From: a virus
Virus record (IMG/VR): IMGVR_UViG_3300034062_008235
Location: 1 to 64,000 of that record
DNA length: 64,000 nt
Direction: 5' to 3' (one strand)
The position numbers and the translations under genes are program-made. Below the pieces are notes generated by a model. That model had not been told where the DNA came from and searched no databases. It was given only the letters and a program-made list of their open reading frames with translations. Shown here in pieces: positions 1-9,251 of this stretch. Within the stretch, counting starts at the first letter, position 1; every line of letters begins with the position of its first letter.

Positions 1-631
1 CTACTAAAAATTGGTCATAACCTCTCTGATACTCAAAATCAAGCAACATCATTTCAAGATAAAAGTTATCACCAAACATATCCTTGTATTTCAGAACCAT
101 TTCTTCTGCTTTTTCTTTTCCATATAGCTTCAAAGCTCTTGCTGCTTCTGAAGCGCAACAACAACTAGTAAAGATTATACCTTCTCTGTGTTTCTTTAAT
201 AATTCATGATTAACTCTAGGTTTCCTATAAAAACCTTGTGACCAACCAAGGCTACAAAGTTTAGTTAAGTTTTCGTAACCTTTGTTTGAAACGGCAATGG
301 CTAATATATGACTTGATGTTTTGAATGCTTCGTATTGATCAGGAGAAAGACTCTTTATGAAGTTATTTCTTTCTTCTTCGTTCTCAGTTGCTTCTGTGTG
401 AATAGGATTAACGTAAAGCTCGCAGCCAAAAACGGGCTTAAACTTCTTTTTATCAAATTGTTCTGTTTGTGAGATTAGACTTGGAATTGATGCCATAAGT
501 CCATGATCAGTAACACAAAGATAGTCGCCATGCGTACTCCATCTGTCGCAATATTCTAAAATTTTCCCAAAACCGTCAAGGATACTGTATTCGCTATGTA
601 AATGAAGGTGTTCAAATCCAACAATATTCAT
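1..631 (-). CDS. dnaE: DNA polymerase III alpha subunit (C-family), N-terminal fragment
   Basis: This is the start of a replicative C-family polymerase that runs off the left edge, so only about 210 residues of the PHP domain are visible. The N-terminus carries the diagnostic HLHLHSEYSILDG motif (residues 9-21), then VTDHGLM, FGCELYV and a region with LAIAVSNKGYENL. These are hallmarks of the DnaE PHP module, which binds metal and in some enzymes proofreads. The ATG at 629-631 places the first histidine motif near the N-terminus as is usual for DnaE. It has an AAGGA sequence upstream and a sigma70-like promoter at 670-698. The catalytic palm lies outside the window. T4 relatives normally use a B-family polymerase, so this is a departure from the T4 pattern. 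Confidence 0.93.
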   Translation of the reverse strand, partial: MNIVGFEHLHLHSEYSILDGFGKILEYCDRWSTHGDYLCVTDHGLMASIPSLISQTEQFDKKKFKPVFGCELYVNPIHTEATENEEERNNFIKSLSPDQYEAFKTSSHILAIAVSNKGYENLTKLCSLGWSQGFYRKPRVNHELLKKHREGIIFTSCCCASEAARALKLYGKEKAEEMVLKYKDMFGDNFYLEMMLLDFEYQRGYDQFLV

Positions 632-669
632 GTGATTAACTATCCTTGCTAATAACAAATTACCTCCAC

Positions 670-698
670 ATTTTAACATATGGAGTTGTTTTTGTCAA
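670..698 (-). promoter_or_regulatory. Sigma70-like promoter of dnaE
   Basis: On the minus strand a perfect TTGACA (693-698) is followed by a 17-base spacer and TAAAAT (670-675, five of six matches to TATAAT). Transcription would start near 663, giving a leader of about 30 bases before the dnaE ATG at 631. It therefore looks like a conventional early promoter with a leader. Inferred from consensus only. Confidence 0.6.
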
Positions 699-715
699 TA
701 TTCAAACCATTAATT

Positions 716-1411
716 TTAACTTAAAATGAATGTGTTCCAATGATCTAATGTTCCCACATTAACATAATTTGTTACTTCACATGCCTGAAAAACTTCTTGA
801 TTTGCTATCATGCTTGAGACAACATGAGACATGAATATTTCTTTATGTTTATCTATAATCATTTTAAAATGGTTGATAAAGCTTGTCTTTTTGCTAAACT
901 GATATCCTCCAACACAAAAATCATCTGATACAATTTTCTTTTCAACAACCGAATAAATAATATTGTCTTCATTCTTTACAACATATCCTAATTGTTCTGG
1001 ATTTTTAATTAATTTATTGTTAGAGAGTTTTGAAATGAAAACAAAATTTCCATCATTGCAGTTAAAATCAAAAAAACTGTCACAATCTCTTACTAAAAAA
1101 GATCCATCATTTTTTGTTTTCTCAAGTGTCAAAAACACTGTTTCTGCTGGACCTTTTGTTAAATGATCAATTACAACAATTTGTACAAATTCTCCAAACT
1201 TCTTTTTAACAATTTCGTAAGCATTATATTTGTCAATATGTTCTTTAAGTAATGATATGTACACATTGTTATTTTTGTGCATGTTTCCAATAACATTTTC
1301 AATCATTAATTTACCTTTATTATCTTCTAATAAATATTTTGGTTTTAAATTTGGGAATCTTGAAGATAAACCAGCACAAGGTATAATTATATCCATAATT
1401 TGTTTATCCAT
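716..1411 (-). CDS. Sugar-phosphate / phosphocholine-type nucleotidyltransferase
   Basis: A 231-residue Rossmann-type nucleotidyltransferase. The N-terminus MDIIIPCAGLSSRF followed by a KPK lysine is the signature loop of the NTP_transferase family. A metal-binding aspartate lies in VRDCDSFF near residue 109, and GYVVKNEDN with VVEKK fits the later family motifs. Such enzymes transfer a nucleotide to a sugar phosphate or, in LicC, to phosphocholine. The start could be Met1 or Met6. It overlaps the upstream kinase-like gene by 25 bases, so the two are probably one unit making an activated surface-sugar or choline-type group. The substrate cannot be read from the sequence. Confidence 0.8.
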   Translation of the reverse strand: MDKQIMDIIIPCAGLSSRFPNLKPKYLLEDNKGKLMIENVIGNMHKNNNVYISLLKEHIDKYNAYEIVKKKFGEFVQIVVIDHLTKGPAETVFLTLEKTKNDGSFLVRDCDSFFDFNCNDGNFVFISKLSNNKLIKNPEQLGYVVKNEDNIIYSVVEKKIVSDDFCVGGYQFSKKTSFINHFKMIIDKHKEIFMSHVVSSMIANQEVFQACEVTNYVNVGTLDHWNTFILS

Positions 1412-2133
1412 TTCAACAAAAAACTCTTATCTTGATCGTTATCGCAATAAGGAAGAACCCTAAGTAACATCAAAATTAAAATATAATTATTATTTAATTC
1501 TGGATATATTTCAGATAATTTTTTGAATAAATAATTTATTTTATTTTCATGTTTATTAGCATGCTTTCTTGAATGCCAACCGCAAATCAAATCTTGGTTC
1601 AATTTGGCGAGATCAAACACATAAGAATCATAAACAGATGTAATGGGATCTATCAAAAAGAATTTTTGTTTTTCTGTGTTATAAAGTATGTTGTCTAAAG
1701 TCAAATCACCATGATAGATTGTTTGAGGTATAGTATCAGGCAATTTTTCTATTAGCTCGTATTTTTTAAATACTAAAAAACTAAAATCGCAATAATTTAA
1801 TTTTTCCTCATAAGTATTAATGTAATTTTTAAGAACAGTGACATGTTTAAGTGTATTAAATATGTTTTTTAAAAATTCTAATAATAAATCAATGTCATAA
1901 AAAGAAACAAATTTAATCATATCAATTGATTCTATAAATTCCATATCATAATAATTTTTTTCAATCTTTAATATTTTAGGCATTGAAATGTCAAATTCTT
2001 TCAACACTTCATATCTTTCAATATTTCTTTGAATGTTTTCAAATTTTCTAACAAAAAAATTATTATCTTTTTTTATCTTTAATATTTTGCTTTTAGAAAA
2101 GCCGTAAAATTCTTGAATTATTTGTTCCATCAA
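1387..2133 (-). CDS. Aminoglycoside/choline kinase-like phosphotransferase
   Basis: A 248-residue small-molecule kinase of the APH/choline-kinase fold. The catalytic loop is YHGDLTLDN (His141, Asp143, Asn148), and the metal-binding aspartate is in FLIDP (Asp162). The N-terminal half looks like a reduced kinase N-lobe. A GAGGA ribosome site precedes the ATG. Its partner downstream is a nucleotidyltransferase. This kinase plus nucleotidyltransferase order is seen in surface-decoration loci such as LicA/LicC for phosphocholine. That substrate is a suggestion from context, and a sugar 1-kinase role is equally possible. Confidence 0.75.
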   Translation of the reverse strand: MMEQIIQEFYGFSKSKILKIKKDNNFFVRKFENIQRNIERYEVLKEFDISMPKILKIEKNYYDMEFIESIDMIKFVSFYDIDLLLEFLKNIFNTLKHVTVLKNYINTYEEKLNYCDFSFLVFKKYELIEKLPDTIPQTIYHGDLTLDNILYNTEKQKFFLIDPITSVYDSYVFDLAKLNQDLICGWHSRKHANKHENKINYLFKKLSEIYPELNNNYILILMLLRVLPYCDNDQDKSFLLKWINKLWI

Positions 2134-2184
2134 TTTCCTCGATTTTTAGTATATATGTATATATTTAAGGAACGTAATTGATAT

Positions 2185-2919
2185 ATGCTAATGATTGCGC
2201 CTGCTAAAATGAAAGTTGCAATAATTTTAAGTGGCATGCAGAATGTCTATGAAAGATCTATTGCAAGCATAAAAGAAATTGAAAAAAATTACAAAACACA
2301 TATATTTTGTCATTGTTGGGAAAATGAATCAGAAATGAGAAATTATGGATTTGAATCAATAAAATATCCATTTCCTTCTTGTCCTGCAAAAAGCGTTTTG
2401 GAAAAATATAAAAATATCAATTATAAGATATCGAAAAACAGTCTTTATAAAGATTATTTTGATAGTTTGTATGATCAAATCATTAACAAAAATGGACAAT
2501 CAAATTCAAGTCTTTTTAGTCAATTCTTTAGCATGAACAAAGCAGATAAATTAAGAAGAAATTACGAACGAGACAATTGCATGAAATTCGACATTGTGAT
2601 AAGAATGCGTTTTGATTCTTTAATAAAATCTAAGTTGGTATTTGAAAAATTTGATTTAAAAAAAATAAATGTAGAACGCAGTATGTATCATTTTGCAGAA
2701 CAGGTGCAGCCGGGCAAGCCCAAAGGAATTAATGATCAATTTGCTTTTGGACCCTCGGATTTAATGACTTATTACTTTGATGTGTTTGACGAAATGGTAA
2801 AAATAGCTAATAAAAAAAATTCACGTTTTTGTCCACATTTTATGTTAGGACAACATCTTTTAAATGGAAATATACCTGTAGACTTATTAGGAATTACAGT
2901 TAGAGTTCATCAAGACTAA
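2185..2919 (+). CDS. Putative glycosyltransferase-like surface carbohydrate protein
   Basis: 244 residues. The N-terminus MKVAIILSGMQNVYERS followed by THIFCHCWE, then MKFDIVIRMRFDSLI around residues 133-147, resembles a loosely defined group of capsule and phage proteins with a glycosyltransferase-like layout (an RxRxD-type element after a Rossmann start). The clearest internal start is Met9, but an AAGGA site at about 2168 lies closer to the first ATG. It diverges from the kinase/nucleotidyltransferase pair and may act with it on host or virion glycans. The family is recognised only by general appearance, so the function is uncertain. Confidence 0.5.
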   Translation: MLMIAPAKMKVAIILSGMQNVYERSIASIKEIEKNYKTHIFCHCWENESEMRNYGFESIKYPFPSCPAKSVLEKYKNINYKISKNSLYKDYFDSLYDQIINKNGQSNSSLFSQFFSMNKADKLRRNYERDNCMKFDIVIRMRFDSLIKSKLVFEKFDLKKINVERSMYHFAEQVQPGKPKGINDQFAFGPSDLMTYYFDVFDEMVKIANKKNSRFCPHFMLGQHLLNGNIPVDLLGITVRVHQD

Positions 2920-3144
2920 TTAAACTGTATTGTTATGTACAAGACTTCTTTTGTATTGATTCTCTAACAAACATAAAGATTCACGAAGCCGATAAATTTC
3001 TTTGTTTAATCTTTCAATTGTCATTTGCTGCAAAGAGTCAATAGATTGAAGTTCTTCGTTAAGTTTTTTAAGTTGATTTATTTGATTAAACATTTCAAGA
3101 GGACTTTGTTCAATCAAAATAGAAATATCTTGAATGTCATTCAT
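2920..3144 (-). CDS. Small coiled-coil protein
   Basis: A 74-residue protein, mostly one heptad-rich helix (LEMFNQINQLKKLNEELQS onward). The ATG at 3144 is chosen because AAAGGA lies about nine bases upstream; a longer reading frame to 3198 would run through that site. It overlaps the end of the preceding membrane micro-gene and is the last gene of the long minus-strand run that includes PrkA, YeaH and SpoVR. No family recognised. Confidence 0.6.
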   Translation of the reverse strand: MNDIQDISILIEQSPLEMFNQINQLKKLNEELQSIDSLQQMTIERLNKEIYRLRESLCLLENQYKRSLVHNNTV

Positions 3145-3247
3145 AATAATCGTCCTTTTTTTGTTGGTTTGAAAAATATGCAATTGTTGTAATAACAATT
3201 GTTGTCATTGCTAAGAATAACAAATAATCTATTATTTGCATTGCCAT
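3137..3247 (-). CDS. 36-residue single-pass membrane protein
   Basis: Very small gene. It encodes an N-terminus MAMQIIDYLLFLAMTT, continues as one hydrophobic segment of about 22 residues, and ends in a charged tail (NQQKKDDYYE). It begins directly after the stop of the SpoVR-adjacent gene, and its stop codon overlaps the next gene's start (ATGAATGA). This fits exactly into an otherwise unexplained 100-base gap of a tightly packed operon. Tight coupling on both sides and a clean transmembrane profile support it. Function unknown. Confidence 0.6.
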   Translation of the reverse strand: MAMQIIDYLLFLAMTTIVITTIAYFSNQQKKDDYYE

Positions 3248-3248
3248 T

Positions 3249-3995
3249 TTATGTCTTCACCAAGCCAATCGTTCTTCCACGCAAGTCTCTCCATCCTACC
3301 ATGTTTGGTCCTTCAATATCAAGATTTTTCAATAATAAAAGCCCATTTTTTTCTATTTTGTCCATATAAAAAGAAACATCAACGGGCTTGCTCATTGTGT
3401 CTAGATATAAAATTTTATATTTTTTGTCTTTTTCTAATTGGTAATTTATATTCATATGTTTTCCAAATATATGAGAATTTTTAACAACAAAATCATCCAT
3501 GACTAATGCTTCTGCATTACTCTCTGTGAAAAATAAAGACCATATATAACTAAATGGCATAAAAGAATAGTAATCGCTTAATTTGTAAAATAACTTTGGT
3601 TTATTTTGTGAATAAAATTGCCAAGATTCATTAAACATTTTAAACAAATCGATCCTATTGTAATCTCTAAGAACAAAATTTTTATGTGTATCTGAATCAA
3701 ATTCCAATTTACATTCAGAAAACATACCTTTTAAAAGGATATGCTCGCAGTGTTTTTTAATATGAGTTTCAATTAATTGTAATTCTTGCAATACATTATC
3801 TGAAAAAAATATATTAACAAAGGTTTTATGGCTAAGAATGCTTCTAACAAAAAACGAATTAGCTATCGAATGATCGCAAAACAAATAATTTTTATAATTT
3901 TTATTTTTTAGGCTTTCATCAAATTTTTGATACCACTTAGTAAAAGGCAATCCCGGAGCATTTTGAAAAATAAATCTAAAATCTGGATAATTCAT
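3249..3995 (-). CDS. Unknown protein downstream of SpoVR
   Basis: 248 residues with no recognised motif. It is rich in aromatic and lysine residues and ends with a conserved-looking WRDLRGRTIGLVKT. Its ATG overlaps the SpoVR stop by four bases (ATGA), so it is translationally coupled to the PrkA-YeaH-SpoVR cassette. Whether it takes part in that system or is simply the next gene of the unit cannot be told. Confidence 0.75.
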   Translation of the reverse strand: MNYPDFRFIFQNAPGLPFTKWYQKFDESLKNKNYKNYLFCDHSIANSFFVRSILSHKTFVNIFFSDNVLQELQLIETHIKKHCEHILLKGMFSECKLEFDSDTHKNFVLRDYNRIDLFKMFNESWQFYSQNKPKLFYKLSDYYSFMPFSYIWSLFFTESNAEALVMDDFVVKNSHIFGKHMNINYQLEKDKKYKILYLDTMSKPVDVSFYMDKIEKNGLLLLKNLDIEGPNMVGWRDLRGRTIGLVKT

Positions 3996-5587
3996 AGTTT
4001 ATTCAATTGCTCCCTAGTAATTGATTTTGGATCAGCTGAATCATAATCACCATTCATATCCTGACAATAATAAAAAACTTCGTCGCCATTATGGTTTTTA
4101 GTTTCTAAAACAACTGGCTGTCTCATTAAGGAACAAATAGACTTCATTACTTCGTATGCATAAGGTTTATAAAGTTCGATACCTTCCCACTTATGTTCCA
4201 TAAAAAACATATTACCTTTAAATCTTGGCTCAATCAATTTAATTGATGGTAATCCTCGATTAATATATTTCCTAAGCAACTCTTTCTTGATCTTCTTGTA
4301 ATCTCTACTTTCAATCTTAACTTCACCATTTGGATATCTTTTGTATTCAAAAAATTCGTTCTTTTCGCAAAAATCTTTAGTAAAAAATTCATTAATAAAT
4401 TGATAATCATCATAGTTTTTGCAAACTTCAAAAACTTTTTGCTTACCAAGACCAAGCTTTAGATCCCAATTTTCTTTCTCAAGAGGATCAGCACAGTTTT
4501 CATAATCTGTACCAAATCTACCCTTGTCCCATCTTTCCTCAATATCCATCAAAAGAGTGAATCCAAGTTTATATGGATTCATACTATACTTACCACCAAG
4601 AACACCAGCCTTATGAATTGAATATTCCACAATCCCAGCATCTTCTGTTTCTTGACCAAGGCTACAATAACCTTGTTTTGCAATAATGTGATAATCGCAA
4701 TAACTCGCAAGTCCTTCATTCAATGCTTTGGTTTTACCTTGTGGGCTAAAATAAATTGCTTCATTATAAAGAATTTCTGCAATATCTCGTTGCCAAGGTT
4801 TGAATGGCGCATTTTCTTTAATATAACCAAATATATCAGTCTCTGGTGTAATAAGAAGATTAAGATCTTGCATAATCTCACGTTCTTCAATTTTCTTGTT
4901 TTGAGTTTTTATAAAAGATTTAGTGTTAATCCAATCTTCCATGTAATCATTTTTTGTTTTAATCCTTCGTGGAAATACATAATCTTTATTATCTGTGATG
5001 ACAACGTCTTTTGCTTTTCTTTCTTTCCATATATTCATTGGATCGACAAGCGTTTCTATCCTAAATAAATGATCCATAAATTCAGTAACAGTCTCTCTTC
5101 CATATCGAGACATATACTTTCTTACATTTGATCCATTGTTGGCAAGCTCATTGTGAGCATTCGTATTAGTTCTAGAAAAATGAATGTTGTTTTTGAAAAA
5201 ATGACAATGCCCAAGAGCATGAGCAATAACTGTAATATTATCAAGTAAAGTGTTTGAATTTAGGCAATACAAGTAACATGGTGAAGAATTAATCACCATT
5301 TCATATATTCTATGATTGCCATATAGATATCCTCTTTGCATTTCCTCGTATTCTGCACCAAATTTCCAATGAGGAAACCTTACTGCAAAGCCGCCGTAGC
5401 TTGCAACTTCAGACATTTCATCATGAGAAAGCATTTGAACAATAGTAGGGTAAAAATCCAAACCAAAATCTTTACAAGCTTGAAAAATAGTGGGAATATG
5501 TTTTTGTAATTCTTCTGGAATGGGCACACCGGGAGTGGTTGCTGATCCAAACAAAACTGGTGAGCCGAATAAGAATTTATCTGACAT
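3992..5587 (-). CDS. spoVR: SpoVR / YcgB family protein
   Basis: 531 residues, close to E. coli YcgB (about 510). The family core DFGLDFYPTIVQML, then YGGFAVRFPHWKFGAEYE, is present near residues 35-105. Later HALGHCHFFKNN, DHIFRIETL-like and GEVKIESRDYKK regions match the family. In bacteria SpoVR/YcgB is expressed with PrkA(YeaG) and YeaH under stress or sporulation; its biochemical role is not settled. Here it follows YeaH by two bases and precedes an unknown gene by a four-base overlap. Finding the intact trio in a phage is unusual. Confidence 0.93.
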   Translation of the reverse strand: MSDKFLFGSPVLFGSATTPGVPIPEELQKHIPTIFQACKDFGLDFYPTIVQMLSHDEMSEVASYGGFAVRFPHWKFGAEYEEMQRGYLYGNHRIYEMVINSSPCYLYCLNSNTLLDNITVIAHALGHCHFFKNNIHFSRTNTNAHNELANNGSNVRKYMSRYGRETVTEFMDHLFRIETLVDPMNIWKERKAKDVVITDNKDYVFPRRIKTKNDYMEDWINTKSFIKTQNKKIEEREIMQDLNLLITPETDIFGYIKENAPFKPWQRDIAEILYNEAIYFSPQGKTKALNEGLASYCDYHIIAKQGYCSLGQETEDAGIVEYSIHKAGVLGGKYSMNPYKLGFTLLMDIEERWDKGRFGTDYENCADPLEKENWDLKLGLGKQKVFEVCKNYDDYQFINEFFTKDFCEKNEFFEYKRYPNGEVKIESRDYKKIKKELLRKYINRGLPSIKLIEPRFKGNMFFMEHKWEGIELYKPYAYEVMKSICSLMRQPVVLETKNHNGDEVFYYCQDMNGDYDSADPKSITREQLNKL

Positions 5588-5589
5588 GA

Positions 5590-6777
5590 TTAAAACACCC
5601 GATTGGCACTTTGGAAAGGAGACCCTAAAATATCTTTAATAGCTTTCAGAATAGCTTCATTTCTTCTTTCTTCGCTATTGATAACATCAAATGGAATTTC
5701 TGCAACAACCACATTGTCTTCTAAATCGCCTTCTACAATAGCTTTCTCAACAGATTCTGCAACGCTGTGGTTGTAAGCATAAGCTCCTATTTGAGTTACA
5801 GCAACGAGATTTACAATATTTTGACCAAACTCTTTCTTTAACAGTGAAACAAAAACTTCATTATCATTGTCATAGTTTTCACCATCAGTAAAATAAAAGA
5901 AATAGATGTTCCAATTGTTTGGAGGAAATCTGTTTTCAAATTGTTTTGCGACTAGATCTAAAGCTGTAGAGCATGTGGTGCCACCGCCATTTCTTATCCT
6001 GTAGAAATCTTTGGCATCGACTTCATGAGCGGCAACATCGTGCCATACATAAAGTCTTTCTACTCGTTCATAAAAATTTCGAATATAAGTATCAATCCAA
6101 TATGCCATGTCAGAAACAACGGACACTTTCCTGTCGTCCATAGATCCACTAGCATCTCTGGCAAAGATAACCACAGCATTGCTGGACGGAAATTTAATTT
6201 CTTTGTATTGTCGATATCTTTTGTCAGAGTTAATTGGATTAATCATCTTGACTTTATCTTTAACACCGGGAATTTCATATAAATTGTTAATTTCTCCAGT
6301 TCCGCATAGACGCTTCATTGCTGTAAGCATTGTTCTGCGTGTATGACGAAGAGATTCTGGACCAACAAGAGAAATATTGTTGTATTTTATTTTTATGTCT
6401 TCAAGATTAGCTTGTTGTTTAGGTTTAAGGTCAGGGAGTTGCAATTCATCTTTCATAAAATGAAGGATGTCTTCCATGTCAATCTGAACGATAATGCCTT
6501 CACTTTCATCCTGCCCTGCACCGTTACCTTGTCCTTGACCTTTGTCTTTCCCTAAGACATCACCTTCTTGACCATCTCCACGTCCAACACCATTGGGATT
6601 TTTCCCGTGAAGAAAATGAGGAATGTCAATTGCAGGAATCTTTATAGAAACTTTGCCATTTTTACCACGGTGACGAAAAATTTCACCACTTTTGATGAAC
6701 TTCTTTAAGTTCTTTCTAATCCTACCGCTGACCACATCCCTAAAGTCTTTGTGGTCAGAATCAATCCTTCTGGGCAA
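5590..6777 (-). CDS. yeaH: YeaH-type VWA protein (UPF0229/DUF444)
   Basis: 395 residues, slightly shorter than E. coli YeaH (about 427). The N-terminus RRIDSDHKDFRDVVSGRIR is typical of the family, followed by a glycine/glutamine-rich linker (residues 60-90). The von Willebrand A domain has a complete metal site, VIFARDASGSMDD (DASGS at 208-212), with a later FYFTDGENYDND. An AAGGAG site precedes the ATG. The family is linked genetically with the AAA+ kinase PrkA/YeaG, encoded just upstream. It probably acts as the VWA partner of that ATPase. Confidence 0.93.
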   Translation of the reverse strand: MPRRIDSDHKDFRDVVSGRIRKNLKKFIKSGEIFRHRGKNGKVSIKIPAIDIPHFLHGKNPNGVGRGDGQEGDVLGKDKGQGQGNGAGQDESEGIIVQIDMEDILHFMKDELQLPDLKPKQQANLEDIKIKYNNISLVGPESLRHTRRTMLTAMKRLCGTGEINNLYEIPGVKDKVKMINPINSDKRYRQYKEIKFPSSNAVVIFARDASGSMDDRKVSVVSDMAYWIDTYIRNFYERVERLYVWHDVAAHEVDAKDFYRIRNGGGTTCSTALDLVAKQFENRFPPNNWNIYFFYFTDGENYDNDNEVFVSLLKKEFGQNIVNLVAVTQIGAYAYNHSVAESVEKAIVEGDLEDNVVVAEIPFDVINSEERRNEAILKAIKDILGSPFQSANRVF

Positions 6778-6793
6778 TTTTATTCTCCTTAAA

Positions 6794-8869
6794 TTAGAAC
6801 AGATCTTCTGCTAGATCGCCTCTTGCAAAAATACTGCTTACATAATCAAGCACATCTGTTGCGCTCTGCTCATTATAACCATATTTTTCAACAAGTCTTT
6901 GCTTAACCGCATCAATCTTCTTTTGAACATCTGGGTCAACTGTTGTCGCTCCAGATGAAAATGCACTTAGCTTAATGTGATCTTTTGTGTCTTCAAACAA
7001 TTTTGCTTCCAAAGCTTTCTTAAGGAGGGAATTACTATCCCACCTAAAAACCTTTTGTTTAATAGCAAGATCACCAATAAATGCCGCAATCATTCTTCGG
7101 AAGTCATCACAAGTAGATTCTGGAACATCAATCTTACTCTCAATAGATCGCATTAATTTTTCATCTGGACTTTCTTCTCGTCCAGTAATCTTATTGGTAA
7201 TTTTTGCTTTATTAATGTAAGCCATCAAATTGTCGATATAATTTGCACAAAGCCTGACAATTGCTTCTTCATCTCCAACAAGAGCCTTTTGAACTTCATT
7301 CTTAAGAATGTCATCAAGCTTCTTAGTTGCAAGAGTAACACAGTTTTGATACTTGCGCACCAAATCTTTATTAGAAATAAGAGAATGATTATCAAGTCCA
7401 CTCTTTAAGGCATTTAACACCATGAATGGATTGATGTAATCATGTCTGCTTGACAGCGTAGAAGAAATCTTGTCCTGCACATACCTTGCAGACATACCAG
7501 TCATGCCTTCATTCGGATTCTTATCTCTGAGTTCACGAACTCTATCAATTGTCCATCCGGGCAACATCTTTCCATCGTAAAGATCTGCCTTTTCAGTCAA
7601 AGTAATCTTATTGTCCTTATCATCTTCCAAACGTGTCAACACTGAAAACAATGCAGCAATCTGCAAAGTATGAGGAGCAATATGTTGCTTAATCTTATTC
7701 AAATTATAATCTTGTTCCAACACCTTAAGCTCCTTGCTCCATTCCAAGAGATAAGGAACTTCAATTCTTACAGTTCTGTCCTTTAAAGCTTCCATGTATT
7801 GGTTATTCTTTAACTTTTCGTACTCAGGAATGTTAGTGTGTCCAATGATAGCTTCGTCAATACTAATCTGAGAAAACTTCTTAGGCTTGATTGACTTCTC
7901 TTGTGATGCTCCGAGAAGATCATACAAGAAAGCTGTTTCAAGCTTTAACATTTCAATGAATTCAATAACACCACGATTAGCAACGCAGAATTCCCCATCA
8001 AAATTGAATGTTCTTGGATCAGAATCACTTCCAAATGTTGGCAATAAAGCGAAATTAATATCACCAGTAAGCTCTGTACTATCTTGGTTCTTTTCGTCTT
8101 TAGGTTGGAAAGAAGCAATGCCAACTCTATCTGCTTCAGAATATTGCTTTCGGACAACAACAATGTGGTTGTTTACAACTTTAACCCAATCTCCATTATA
8201 CATCTTGAGTAATTTGTCAAAGAAAAACTTACATTTTGGATTGATTTCACCTTCTACAGCAAGACTATAGAGAGTTGTTCTTTGTGATGGGTCAGCATTG
8301 CCGCTATGAATCTTATTTAGTTCATCAAGTACTTGCTTCCTTACTGTAAGGGGAAGAAGCTTCAAAGGATCTTCATTCATTGGGCAATCACAAACATCGC
8401 TTGTATAAAATCCATTCTGTCCTGTTGGGAGATTAACCCATTTATATGAATACCAAGCACCATTTTCAGTCTTGGAATAATCTTCCATGTTACGTTTAAT
8501 TAATCGACAAATAGTAGATTTAGCAGAACCTACAGGTCCGCATAGAAGAAGTATGCGTTTTTCTGGACCATAATGTCCGGCTGCGCCCTTGAAATGAGCA
8601 ACCAAAGACTCAAGCTGTTCTTCAATACCAAAAACTTTAATTTCTTCATGGTTCTCAAAAAACTTATAAGTTACGATCTTCTTGCGATACTTATCAATTT
8701 CTTCTGTTCCAAATGAAGTAATCATGTCGTAAATTCTTTGATGAGAATTACGAGCCAATTTTGGATTGTTATAACATCTGTTAATATATTCTTCAAAGCC
8801 AAGCTCTTCATGGAGCTTTTTGTAATCATCAAGATTATTGTTATTAGCGAACTGTGTTAAACTAACCAT
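6794..8869 (-). CDS. prkA: PrkA/YeaG serine kinase-type AAA+ protein
   Basis: 691 residues (E. coli YeaG is 644). The AAA_PrkA domain shows Walker A GPVGSAKST (residues 111-119) after the family motif FFENHEEIKVFGIEEQLE, a Walker B-like NRGVIEFIEML, and the conserved KPKKFSQISIDEAIIGHTN stretch. The C-terminal third corresponds to the domain described as kinase-like. PrkA is a AAA+ protein reported as a serine kinase and/or protease-like regulator in nutrient stress. It heads the PrkA-YeaH-SpoVR order seen in bacteria, with a GAGGT ribosome site. Confidence 0.93.
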   Translation of the reverse strand: MVSLTQFANNNNLDDYKKLHEELGFEEYINRCYNNPKLARNSHQRIYDMITSFGTEEIDKYRKKIVTYKFFENHEEIKVFGIEEQLESLVAHFKGAAGHYGPEKRILLLCGPVGSAKSTICRLIKRNMEDYSKTENGAWYSYKWVNLPTGQNGFYTSDVCDCPMNEDPLKLLPLTVRKQVLDELNKIHSGNADPSQRTTLYSLAVEGEINPKCKFFFDKLLKMYNGDWVKVVNNHIVVVRKQYSEADRVGIASFQPKDEKNQDSTELTGDINFALLPTFGSDSDPRTFNFDGEFCVANRGVIEFIEMLKLETAFLYDLLGASQEKSIKPKKFSQISIDEAIIGHTNIPEYEKLKNNQYMEALKDRTVRIEVPYLLEWSKELKVLEQDYNLNKIKQHIAPHTLQIAALFSVLTRLEDDKDNKITLTEKADLYDGKMLPGWTIDRVRELRDKNPNEGMTGMSARYVQDKISSTLSSRHDYINPFMVLNALKSGLDNHSLISNKDLVRKYQNCVTLATKKLDDILKNEVQKALVGDEEAIVRLCANYIDNLMAYINKAKITNKITGREESPDEKLMRSIESKIDVPESTCDDFRRMIAAFIGDLAIKQKVFRWDSNSLLKKALEAKLFEDTKDHIKLSAFSSGATTVDPDVQKKIDAVKQRLVEKYGYNEQSATDVLDYVSSIFARGDLAEDLF

Positions 8870-8870
8870 A

Positions 8871-9251
8871 TTATTCTACCTCTCCAAAGTGGTTACCACT
8901 GGAAATATCATCAATACGCCTATATGGATTTTCTCCAGCGTTTGATGCTTTTTCTGCGTCTCTACGAAGATTCTGAGCTTGTTCTAGATTGTAACCTGCA
9001 CGATAATTAAAATTGTCAAATTTGCTCGTATCTTTCGGTTGAGCAAATTTGACATTGGCATCATTTAACAGTTTTTTCTTTTTCTTTGAATTACAATGTG
9101 GACATGAGACACTAGCATATCGACCTTTAGGATCGAACAATACTAGTGACTCATAATTTTTATTACAATTATTACACAAAAAATTATATGTAGGCAAGAT
9201 ACTAACCCCTGAACCAACCTTAAAATAGTATGGTTCAGGAAAATCATTCAC
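8871..9251 (-). CDS. FmdB-like zinc-ribbon protein
   Basis: 126 residues. Two Cys pairs, CNNC (26/29) and CPHC (50/53), separated by KNYESLVLFDPKGR, form a zinc ribbon of the FmdB regulatory type. A polar C-terminal tail of about 65 residues follows. It ends one base before PrkA and overlaps the acidic protein upstream by eight bases. A role in nucleic-acid or protein binding is likely, but no target is evident. Confidence 0.6.
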   Translation of the reverse strand: MNDFPEPYYFKVGSGVSILPTYNFLCNNCNKNYESLVLFDPKGRYASVSCPHCNSKKKKKLLNDANVKFAQPKDTSKFDNFNYRAGYNLEQAQNLRRDAEKASNAGENPYRRIDDISSGNHFGEVE

